Under the pieces are notes generated by a model. The model had not been told where the DNA came from. It did not search any database and saw only the letters and a program-made list of their open reading frames with translations. Source: JAAUTY01 sp964397305 (lineage in GTDB: Bacteria; Cyanobacteriota; Cyanobacteriia; Cyanobacteriales; Spirulinaceae). Taken from it: 64,000 nt of DNA. Below are positions 58,257-64,000 of the stretch, one piece after another. The stretch's first letter is position 1; every line of letters begins with the position of its first letter. Where the stretch lies: contig CAYNIP010000014.1 of the NCBI GenBank assembly GCA_964397305.1, forward strand, positions 33,747 through 97,746, read 5' to 3'. A program made the translations under genes and the position numbers.

Positions 58257-59447
58257 TTAGACTTGGGCAGGACTCTGGAAGCGAATTTTTAGATAATCAT
58301 CCTCCATCTTGGCCCCTGCTGGCTGTAAGCCTGCTAAGGCTTGGGGCAGGACTAAATTGCGGCGGTGGTTGCCGATGCGGATATTCAGCTCATCACCAGA
58401 CTTGTTGAGTTGAACTTTGTCCTTGGTGATGCCAGGCAGATACAGTTCTAGGGCATAGACTCCCTCCACTTTGGTGATGCGGACCGTCTCTTCTCGGTAG
58501 TAAACCTGAGTGGGATCGTCGTCGCCGGGATACAAGGTTGCCTGCAATCGCTCTAAGGCTTCTAGGCCGCATAGTTCCTGGGCAAAGAGGGGGACTTCCT
58601 TCACGGGCAGGGGGTGAAAGTTGTCGTAAATTTCCTGCTTGTACTGTTGCTGACTCACTTTCCAGCGTTGGAAAAAAGGATCGGTCACTTCATCAGGAAT
58701 AATCCGATTCGCCACAATCAAATCAGTCGCCACATTGTACAAGCTCAGGTAGGCGTGGGCCCGGAGGGATTCCTTGATCACCATGCGCTCAGGATTCGTC
58801 ACCAGACGCACGGAGGTTTGCTGATTGTCCGTGAGGACTTGCTCCAGAGCTTCGATTTGCTCATAGAATTCGTAGGGAGCATCCATCACTTCTTTATCGG
58901 GCAAGGAAAAGCCAGCAATCGGCCGGAACAGGGGCTCGACTAGGGGCCGGAGGGCGGCCGACATGCCCTGCAAGGGCTTGTAGAAGCGGCGCATGTACCA
59001 GCCGCCGACCTCCGGAATACTCAGCAACCGCAGGGCTGTGCCGGTAGGGGCTGAATCGACGATCAGCACATCGTATTCGCCTTCATCGTAGTGGCGCTTC
59101 ATCCGCACCAGACCGAAGATTTCATCCATTCCCGGTAGGATCGCGAGTTCTTCGGCCTGGACACCATCGAGGCCCCGGGCCTGCAACACCTGGGTGATAT
59201 AGCGTTTGACGGCTCCCCAGTTCCCTTCCAATTCTGCCAAGGCGTCCAGCTCGGCTCCCCAGAGGTTGGGGCGAACGGGGCGAGCCTCGTGGCCTAACTC
59301 GAGCTCCATGCTGTCGGCAAGGGAGTGAGCTGGGTCGGTGCTGAGAACCAGGGTTTTGTAGCCGAGTTCCGCGCAGCGCAACCCGGTGGCGGCGGCCACG
59401 GAGGTTTTGCCGACACCACCTTTCCCGGTCATCAAGATTACGCGCAT
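58257..59447 (-). CDS. ArsA/GET3 family ATPase with C-terminal alpha-crystallin domain (Get3d)
   Basis: 396-residue SIMIBI ATPase. Deviant Walker A GKGGVGKTSVAAA at residues 8-20, switch I STDPAHSLADS, switch II DSAPTGTALRLL and the NRIIPDE adenine-binding block are present. The last ~90 residues (RITKVEGVYALELYLPGITKDKVQLNKSGDELNIRIGNHRRNLVLP) form an alpha-crystallin/Hsp20-like domain. This fusion is the mark of Get3d of cyanobacteria and plastids. The zinc-binding CxxC of eukaryotic Get3 is absent. It probably binds hydrophobic clients, perhaps membrane proteins, rather than arsenite; no ars genes are nearby. Confidence 0.9.
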   Translation of the reverse strand: MRVILMTGKGGVGKTSVAAATGLRCAELGYKTLVLSTDPAHSLADSMELELGHEARPVRPNLWGAELDALAELEGNWGAVKRYITQVLQARGLDGVQAEELAILPGMDEIFGLVRMKRHYDEGEYDVLIVDSAPTGTALRLLSIPEVGGWYMRRFYKPLQGMSAALRPLVEPLFRPIAGFSLPDKEVMDAPYEFYEQIEALEQVLTDNQQTSVRLVTNPERMVIKESLRAHAYLSLYNVATDLIVANRIIPDEVTDPFFQRWKVSQQQYKQEIYDNFHPLPVKEVPLFAQELCGLEALERLQATLYPGDDDPTQVYYREETVRITKVEGVYALELYLPGITKDKVQLNKSGDELNIRIGNHRRNLVLPQALAGLQPAGAKMEDDYLKIRFQSPAQV

Positions 59448-59511
59448 GGCGAGTTGCTGAGCATTGTTTACGGATCTTAATTTTATAGTGATTCCGAGGC
59501 GGCTGCGGTGT

Positions 59512-59554
59512 CCCTCAAAATCCTAGTTTCTCGGCGAAACCGGAGTTTTGAGGG
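59512..59554. other. long stem-loop between the DUF2358 gene and get3d
   Basis: CCCTCAAAA and TTTTGAGGG enclose TCC/GGA and GTTTC/GAAAC pairings around TCGGC. It is 27 bases past the DUF2358 stop and 65 bases before the Get3d start. No U-run follows; it may act as a 3'-end stabiliser, attenuator or terminator. Confidence 0.5.
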
Positions 59555-59580
59555 CGGGAATCGTGGGTGGGGCTCAAGTT

Positions 59581-59967
59581 TTACTGAATTCTGGCCGGGG
59601 AAAAGTGTTGCTGGAGGACGTGTAGGCGGGAGCAGTGCCAGCTGTCGATGTGGGCGATGATGCGATCGCCCGCCAGATATAGCTCACTCCGTCCGGGGAT
59701 TGTAATGCGGGGCTGCCAGGGCAGGGGGCTGGTCCAGTGCAGGGTCCATTCGGTCTCGATGCGATCGCCCGTCTGCTGGATCTGGTGCAGCTCCATCACA
59801 ACGTCGCGAAACCAGGTGGAGATGAACTGGATGGTGCGTTCATAGCGATCACGCCCCCGAAACTCATTCAGGGGGTCTTTGAAGTAAACCTCAGGGTCAT
59901 AAATCGCGTAGGTCTGGTCGGCGGGGAAGCGCGCATAGTCGGCGCGTAAGATTTCAATGAGATTCAT
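59581..59967 (-). CDS. DUF2358 family protein
   Basis: 128-residue member of DUF2358, a family of cyanobacteria and plants with a probable NTF2-like/SnoaL-type fold. Typical blocks: LRADYARFPADQTYAIYDPEVYFKDPLNEFRGRDRYERTIQF and the pair ETEWTLHWTSPLPWQPRITIPGRSEL and HIDSWHCSRLHVLQQHF. No catalytic function is known. ATG 59967 gives the standard MNLIEILRADY start; an upstream in-frame ATG at 60003 would add 12 residues. Divergent from rpmI. Confidence 0.85.
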   Translation of the reverse strand: MNLIEILRADYARFPADQTYAIYDPEVYFKDPLNEFRGRDRYERTIQFISTWFRDVVMELHQIQQTGDRIETEWTLHWTSPLPWQPRITIPGRSELYLAGDRIIAHIDSWHCSRLHVLQQHFSPARIQ

Positions 59968-60027
59968 CAGCACAGGGAGCGAATTTCGCGCTAGACTAAG
60001 CAATTGTGTCGAATTTCAATAGGGCTC

Positions 60028-60228
60028 ATGCCGAAACTGAAGACGCGCCGCGCGGCGGCGAAGCGCTTTCGCCCGACGGGGAGCGGCAAAATCCGTCGTC
60101 GCAAAGCGAATAAGAACCACCTGCTCCACCATAAATCCTCGGAGCGCAAGCGCCGCCGCCTCTCCCAACTCTCCCTCGTCCACGAGCGAGATGAGGAGAA
60201 TGTGCGGCTGATGATGCCTTATATGTAG
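60028..60228 (+). CDS. rpmI: 50S ribosomal protein L35
   Basis: 66-residue bL35: PKLKTRRAAAKRFRPTGSGKIRRRKANKNHLLHHKSSERKRRRLS is the family sequence pattern. ATG 60028 is the standard start; the frame extends eight codons upstream. rplT follows 69 bp downstream; infC, often next to them, is absent. Confidence 0.97.
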   Translation: MPKLKTRRAAAKRFRPTGSGKIRRRKANKNHLLHHKSSERKRRRLSQLSLVHERDEENVRLMMPYM

Positions 60229-60297
60229 CATCCGGGCGTCTGCCGAGACACGCGGCTCCTAGGCCTGAATCTTACTCAACCACCTCGCTAAACTACT

Positions 60298-60648
60298 ATG
60301 GCACGGGTTAAACGCGGCAACGTAGCACGCAAGCGCCGCAAAAAAATTCTCAAACTGGCAAAGGGCTTTCGCGGCTCTCACTCGCGACTCTTTCGCACGG
60401 CAAACCAGCAGGTGATGAAGGCTCTGCGGCACGCCTATCGCGATCGCCGTCGTCGCAAGCGGGATTTCCGCCGCCTCTGGATTGTCCGCATCAACGCGGC
60501 AGCTCGTCAGTCAGGGCTGAGCTACAGCCAACTGATCGGTAAGCTGCACCAGGCTGATATTCAGCTCAATCGTAAAATGCTAGCCCAGTTGGCTGTCATG
60601 GACCCTGAGGCCTTTGCCAAGGTGGTCGCCGTCGCCACGGGTCAGTAA
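60298..60648 (+). CDS. rplT: 50S ribosomal protein L20
   Basis: 116-residue bL20: ARVKRGNVARKRRKKILKLAKGFRGSHSRLFRTANQQVMKALRHAYRDRRRRKRDFRRLWIVRINAA, then LSYSQLIGKLHQADIQLNRKMLAQLA. It is an early large-subunit assembly protein and in many bacteria represses its own rpmI-rplT transcript. Full length, coupled to rpmI by orientation; the next gene starts 2 bp after its stop. Confidence 0.98.
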   Translation: MARVKRGNVARKRRKKILKLAKGFRGSHSRLFRTANQQVMKALRHAYRDRRRRKRDFRRLWIVRINAAARQSGLSYSQLIGKLHQADIQLNRKMLAQLAVMDPEAFAKVVAVATGQ

Positions 60649-60650
60649 GC

Positions 60651-61436
60651 ATGGGCTTCCAGCCTGGGCTCCCTTGGAGCCTCGCAGGCTTGTTAGCTTT
60701 ACCCCTCGTCGTCTTCCCCGGCCCCCCGCTGCCAGCGGCAGAGCTGGCGGCGATCCAGGCGAGGGGACGCCTCGTGGTGGCCGTGAAAGATAATGTGCGC
60801 CCCCTGGGATTTCGCGATGCGGCCGGTCAGTTGCAGGGCTTTGAGATCGACCTGGCCCGTCAATTGGCCCTGGAACTGCTGGGGGATGCGGCGGCGGTGG
60901 AGCTGCGGCCCGTGAGCAATGCGGAGCGCCTCCCGGCGGTGTTGCGGGGGGATGTGGATTTGGCGATCGCCCGCCTCACGGCTACCCCAGCCCGCGCGCG
61001 CTTGGTGGACTTCAGCCGTCCCTACTACCTGGATGGCACGGGGTTTGTGACCCGTCAGACGGGCGGGCAGCGCTTGAGCGATCTGGCCCAGGCGCGCATC
61101 TTAGTCCTGGAGCGCTCCAGCACAATCGCGGTAGTGCGCCAGGCTCTGCCCCAGGCCCAATTGGTAGGGGTCGCCTCCTATCAGGCGGCCCTGGCTCAGC
61201 TCGAGGCCGGCCAGGCGGCGGCCTTTGCGGCGGATCGCAGTGTTTTGGCCGGTTGGGTGCAAGCCTATCCCCAGTATCAACTGCTACCCTCTCGGCTCGA
61301 AGGTACGGCCCTGGCGATCGCCCTGCCGCGCGGTTTGCAACACGTCGAACTCTGGCGCGAGGTGAATGCGGCGATCGCCCGTTGGCAAGCGTCGGGCTGG
61401 CTCCAGGCCCGCCGCGACCATTGGGGCTTGCCCTAG
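60651..61436 (+). CDS. periplasmic amino-acid-type solute-binding protein
   Basis: 261-residue family 3 solute-binding protein. Signal peptide LAGLLALPLVVFPGPPLPAAELA; then the family pattern GRLVVAVKDNVRPLGFRDAAGQLQGFEIDLARQLALELLGD, DVDLAIARLTATPARARLVDFSRPYYLDGTGFV and the second lobe AFAADRSVLAGW. Ligand likely a polar amino acid; no permease or ATPase genes follow, so partners are elsewhere. It starts 2 bp after rplT, an odd pairing that suggests read-through expression with the ribosomal operon. Confidence 0.88.
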   Translation: MGFQPGLPWSLAGLLALPLVVFPGPPLPAAELAAIQARGRLVVAVKDNVRPLGFRDAAGQLQGFEIDLARQLALELLGDAAAVELRPVSNAERLPAVLRGDVDLAIARLTATPARARLVDFSRPYYLDGTGFVTRQTGGQRLSDLAQARILVLERSSTIAVVRQALPQAQLVGVASYQAALAQLEAGQAAAFAADRSVLAGWVQAYPQYQLLPSRLEGTALAIALPRGLQHVELWREVNAAIARWQASGWLQARRDHWGLP

Positions 61437-61497
61437 GGCCGCCACGCGGCCGTCAAACGGCAGAAGTCCCACCCTGAATCAATGCTGGAAGTTACTG

Positions 61498-61788
61498 ATG
61501 GCTCGCAATGCGGCTCGCCTGCGCCAACTACACCGCCAAGTCGCACCCTTGGCCCTGCTGCCCCTCTTGCTGACCCTGATCACGGGCTCCCTGTTTCAGG
61601 TGGCCCTCCTGACCGGTCAGAGTAGCAATTTTGTTTGGCTGCTGGAGTGGCATCGGGGCAAGTTTGGCCCGGTGAATTTAGAGTGGGTCTACCCCTTTCT
61701 CAATGCCTTCGGGCTGCTGGTGCTGGTGGTCACGGGCGGCGGGCTCTGGTGGCAGTGGCGATCGCGCCGTCCCTCCTCCCAGTCCTAA
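61498..61788 (+). CDS. small PepSY-type membrane protein
   Basis: 96-residue protein with RQLHRQVAPLALLPLLLTLITGSLFQ at the start, the cytoplasmic WLLEWHRGKFGPVNLEWVYPFLNAFGLLVLVVTGGGLWWQWRSRR end, and two membrane helices. This matches short PepSY-associated membrane proteins of cyanobacteria (the helical pair without the PepSY domain). ATG 61498 is preceded by GGAAG at a good distance; an out-of-frame longer reading over the upstream gene's end is rejected. Function unknown. Confidence 0.8.
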   Translation: MARNAARLRQLHRQVAPLALLPLLLTLITGSLFQVALLTGQSSNFVWLLEWHRGKFGPVNLEWVYPFLNAFGLLVLVVTGGGLWWQWRSRRPSSQS

Positions 61789-61803
61789 GACTAGACGTGG
61801 GGA

Positions 61804-62616
61804 CTACTGGCGGGCCTCAGGGCGCAGGAGCCAAAATCCTGTATAGGTCATGCCCGAGGCATCCGGTTGTACAAGCAGGAAATGGAGCCCTTGGCTGACT
61901 TGCAAGCGTTGGTGGAAGTTGCGGCCCGCCCGCGCTACGTCGGCATCTTCAAAAGTGAGCAGAATCCAGCGCTCCACCAGGCCCGCTTCGAGGACGATGC
62001 CCCCAGAATTTCCCGCTTCGGCCGGCTGATAGCTCAGGGCTACGGGATGCGCGGCCGCAAGCCACTGCACCAAGGGCAAGGAGCGCCGACTGCCATAGAT
62101 GATCAGGCCGGGAATCGGCACGTCCGAGGCCAGCCCCAGGTTCAGGGGATCCAGGCTGGGGGGCCAGTCGAGGACGGGCAGGGGGCGATCGCGAAACGCT
62201 GCAGCCAATTCCAAGGCCGGCAGGCTGGCGAAGCGCCAGGTTTCGCCCCAGAGGTTATCGGGCAGGGGGCGCGGGGGGGGGCGCTCGACGGTAGCCGAGA
62301 CCGCGCGGGCTTCTAAGGCTTGCTTGAGGGCAGCGGTGTGGCGGGTGGGCTCAATGGTGAGATCGAGTTTTTCGGCGGCGATCGCCAATAAATTCACCGA
62401 CTGGGGCCGGAAGGCTTGCAGGCAATCAGGACGGGGGCGATCGCGCAGGGCCCGTTGCAACTGGGCCGTCAGCCATTCGGAACTGGCATCTGATTGGGGG
62501 CAATCCGCCTCACAGACCACATTCCCGGCTGCATCACAGATCAGTAGGCCCCAGACGAGATCGCCGGCTGCATTGGGTTGGGGGCGCTTGTAAAAATCAG
62601 CTTGCCAGATGTGCAT
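61804..62616 (-). CDS. Tab2/Atab2-like RNA-binding protein
   Basis: 270-residue member of the Tab2 family, whose plant and algal members bind psaB/psbA-type leaders and activate translation of photosystem reaction-centre mRNAs. Typical start MHIWQADFYKRP, then AFRPQSVNLLAIAAEKLDLTIEPTRHT, PPRPLPDNLWGETWRFASLPALEL and VERWILLTFEDADVARAGRNF. ATG 62616 is used; TTG 62628 adds four residues. It converges with the PepSY-type gene 15 bp away. Confidence 0.85.
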   Translation of the reverse strand: MHIWQADFYKRPQPNAAGDLVWGLLICDAAGNVVCEADCPQSDASSEWLTAQLQRALRDRPRPDCLQAFRPQSVNLLAIAAEKLDLTIEPTRHTAALKQALEARAVSATVERPPPRPLPDNLWGETWRFASLPALELAAAFRDRPLPVLDWPPSLDPLNLGLASDVPIPGLIIYGSRRSLPLVQWLAAAHPVALSYQPAEAGNSGGIVLEAGLVERWILLTFEDADVARAGRNFHQRLQVSQGLHFLLVQPDASGMTYTGFWLLRPEARQ

Positions 62617-62670
62617 AGTGCCGCGCAAAAACAGCCAGTAGGTAGCCTCGTGGCCAGGCCCTGGGGGGGA

Positions 62671-63786
62671 TCAGCTTGGGGATGTGGACTGGCTCCCGCT
62701 AGGACGCGATCGCAACCGGGACGCCTCCCCCCGCGCTTCCATTTTAGCGTCAGTCGCTAGCCGCAGGCGGTGGCGTTGCTGGGCGAGTTCGGCCGCCAAT
62801 TCCAGAGCGGCGACCATACTCGCCGCCCGGGCGCAACCCCGGCCGGCAATATCGAAGGCCGTGCCGTGATCGGGGGAGGTCCGGACAAAGGGCAGCCCGA
62901 TCGTGGTGTTGATCGCTTGATCAAAGGCCAGCAGCTTCACGGGGATCAAGCCTTGGTCGTGGTAGAGGGCGAGATAGGCCGCGGCCGGCGGCGGACCCGG
63001 CTCCCCGTACCAGGCGCGGCCGGGAGCCACCCAGAGGGTATCTGGGGGCACGGGGCCCAGCAGACGCGCTTGGGGGAACTGTTGTCGCGCCTGCAACACC
63101 CAGGGCTCAAGCCAATCCCGCTCTTCGGTTCCGAGCTGCCCGCCTTCGCCACTGTGGGGATTGAGGCCGGCGATCGCCACCGAGGGGCGGGCACAGTTGA
63201 AGTCTTGGTGCAAGCTGGTGAGGAGTAACTCGAGCTTTGCGGTGAGTAATTCTGGGCCCAGCACCTGGGGCACTTGGCGGAGGGGAATGTGGGTCGTCGC
63301 CAGCAGCGTCAGCAACCGCCAACCACTGTGGGGCGATCGCGCCACAAAGAGCATCCCATAGCGCTCGACCCCTGCCGCCGTCGCCAGCACTTCCGTTTGT
63401 CCGGGGTAGTCATAGCCCGCTGCTCGCCAGAGGGACTTGGCAATGGGGGCCGTCACGAGGGCTTGGAAGTCCCCGGCCAGGGCCCCCGCGATCGCGGCTT
63501 GCAACGCGACAAAGCTCGCTGCGCCACTCACGGCGCTGCCCTGGCCTGGTTGCACGGCCGCGCGATCCTCGACCGGGGCCTCTAAAAGGGGCCAAGCGGC
63601 CGGGTCTGCTAAGGGCTCGACCCCCCCTTGGCGGAGGTGCTGGTAGGCCGCCTCCCAAAGCTGGCGATCGCCCACCAAAGTAATCTGAGCCTGAGCCGCC
63701 AGCCCCGGCGTCGTCAGAGCCTTGAGAGCTACCTCAGGGCCAATGCCAGCAGGGTCTCCCAGCGTCAGCGCGAGTCGTGGAACCAT
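62671..63786 (-). CDS. pdxA: 4-hydroxythreonine-4-phosphate dehydrogenase
   Basis: 371-residue PdxA of the DXP-dependent vitamin B6 pathway, oxidising 4-phosphohydroxy-threonine in a metal- and NAD-dependent reaction. Starts PRLALTLGDPAGIGPEVALKAL; metal ligands are in LLATTHIPLRQVP, ALYHDQGLIPVKLL and RTSPDHGTAFDIAG, and GLNPHSGEGGQLGTEE is conserved. It carries a slightly long, basic C-terminal tail after LELAAELAQQRHRLRLA. Full length; pdxJ is not adjacent. Confidence 0.95.
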   Translation of the reverse strand: MVPRLALTLGDPAGIGPEVALKALTTPGLAAQAQITLVGDRQLWEAAYQHLRQGGVEPLADPAAWPLLEAPVEDRAAVQPGQGSAVSGAASFVALQAAIAGALAGDFQALVTAPIAKSLWRAAGYDYPGQTEVLATAAGVERYGMLFVARSPHSGWRLLTLLATTHIPLRQVPQVLGPELLTAKLELLLTSLHQDFNCARPSVAIAGLNPHSGEGGQLGTEERDWLEPWVLQARQQFPQARLLGPVPPDTLWVAPGRAWYGEPGPPPAAAYLALYHDQGLIPVKLLAFDQAINTTIGLPFVRTSPDHGTAFDIAGRGCARAASMVAALELAAELAQQRHRLRLATDAKMEARGEASRLRSRPSGSQSTSPS

Positions 63787-64000
63787 AGTTGAGAGCCAGC
63801 AACCCAGAATGCAGCGTTATTGTAGCAAAGACCGACCGCAGCACCGGGTCGATCCTCTGAGGGGTGAACGAAGAAAAGCGCGGCTCTCCTGAATTTCGGG
63901 CTACGGTTCCAGGAGCAGAATGTAGCCCTCTTCAGTGTTACCGGGCCCTCATCCCCCGGCCCCTTGCATATTAGAGTCAGAGCGATAGACCGTCCCCCTA

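Noticed and set aside
58257..59447. Arsenite pump ATPase ArsA
   Set aside because: Single ATPase half with an alpha-crystallin tail and no ars genes; fits Get3d better.
1..64000. tRNA, rRNA, tmRNA, RNase P RNA or SRP RNA genes
   Set aside because: No T-loop GGTTCGAnTCC-type signal or other conserved RNA core was found by eye; a covariance-model scan would be decisive.

Overview
The window is chromosomal DNA of a GC-rich cyanobacterium. Three things point there: a phycobiliprotein lyase of the CpcS/CpeS family; many genes of cyanobacterial or cyanobacteria/plastid families (DUF2499, DUF3593, DUF2358, Tab2-like, UPF0182, Get3d-type ArsA with an alpha-crystallin tail, SigC-like sigma factor, 4-Cys-prefix Ser/Thr kinase); and very frequent GCGATCGC (HIP1) octamers. 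No tRNA, rRNA, CRISPR array, phage or complete insertion sequence was recognised. Species is not assigned.

Layout. 1-7 kb: 5'-truncated moaC; minus-strand run prfB (with an intact +1 programmed frameshift) - Uma2 protein - ribD; a degenerate serine recombinase; carA with the DUF2499/DUF3593 membrane pair. 7-15 kb: group 2 sigma factor, an intergenic region rich in repeats, an orphan C5 DNA methyltransferase (candidate CGATCG/HIP1 methylase), phycobiliprotein lyase, CofG, a DprA-like protein, MAPEG protein and a membrane-anchored Ser/Thr kinase. 15-25 kb: homocitrate-synthase-like enzyme, TauD-like dioxygenase, DUF1499 protein, Rieske lipoprotein overlapping an S4 protein, a tiny basic protein, DCC protein, a large alpha/alpha-toroid-like protein and a secreted Asp-rich protein. 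25-32 kb: pilD-DUF2007-accD, ABC exporter, dehydrogenase-moaE-trmO, thioredoxin-like ferredoxin. 32-45 kb: HTH/NB-ARC ATPase plus giant TPR protein, HpnB-like glycosyltransferase, ExbD, matrixin-like protease, SecG, RsmI and a multi-PAS histidine kinase. 45-56 kb: glycosyltransferase/TIGR03032 pair, GH38 alpha-mannosidase, peptidoglycan-binding protein, CoaE, probable PetL, UPF0182, alpha/beta hydrolase. 57-64 kb: DUF2267 protein in an AT-richer patch with a 3 x 120 bp array, Get3d, DUF2358, rpmI-rplT, solute-binding protein, PepSY-type membrane protein, Tab2-like protein, PdxA.

The most distinctive structure is not a gene cluster but two families of short interspersed repeats. One (R1) is about 190 bp when complete, built around a CCCCTCTCCCAACTTGGGAG-type palindrome. 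The other (R2) is a 34-bp GCGTTCGCG...GGAG-type element. Both occur between genes and also inside open reading frames without breaking them; the GH38 mannosidase carries one of each. A 73-bp perfect inverted pair of R1-type copies brackets coaE and its neighbour. The best candidates for undescribed biology are these coding-sequence insertions, the HTH-NB-ARC/TPR gene pair, and the secreted Asp-rich protein with a calcium-loop-like motif.
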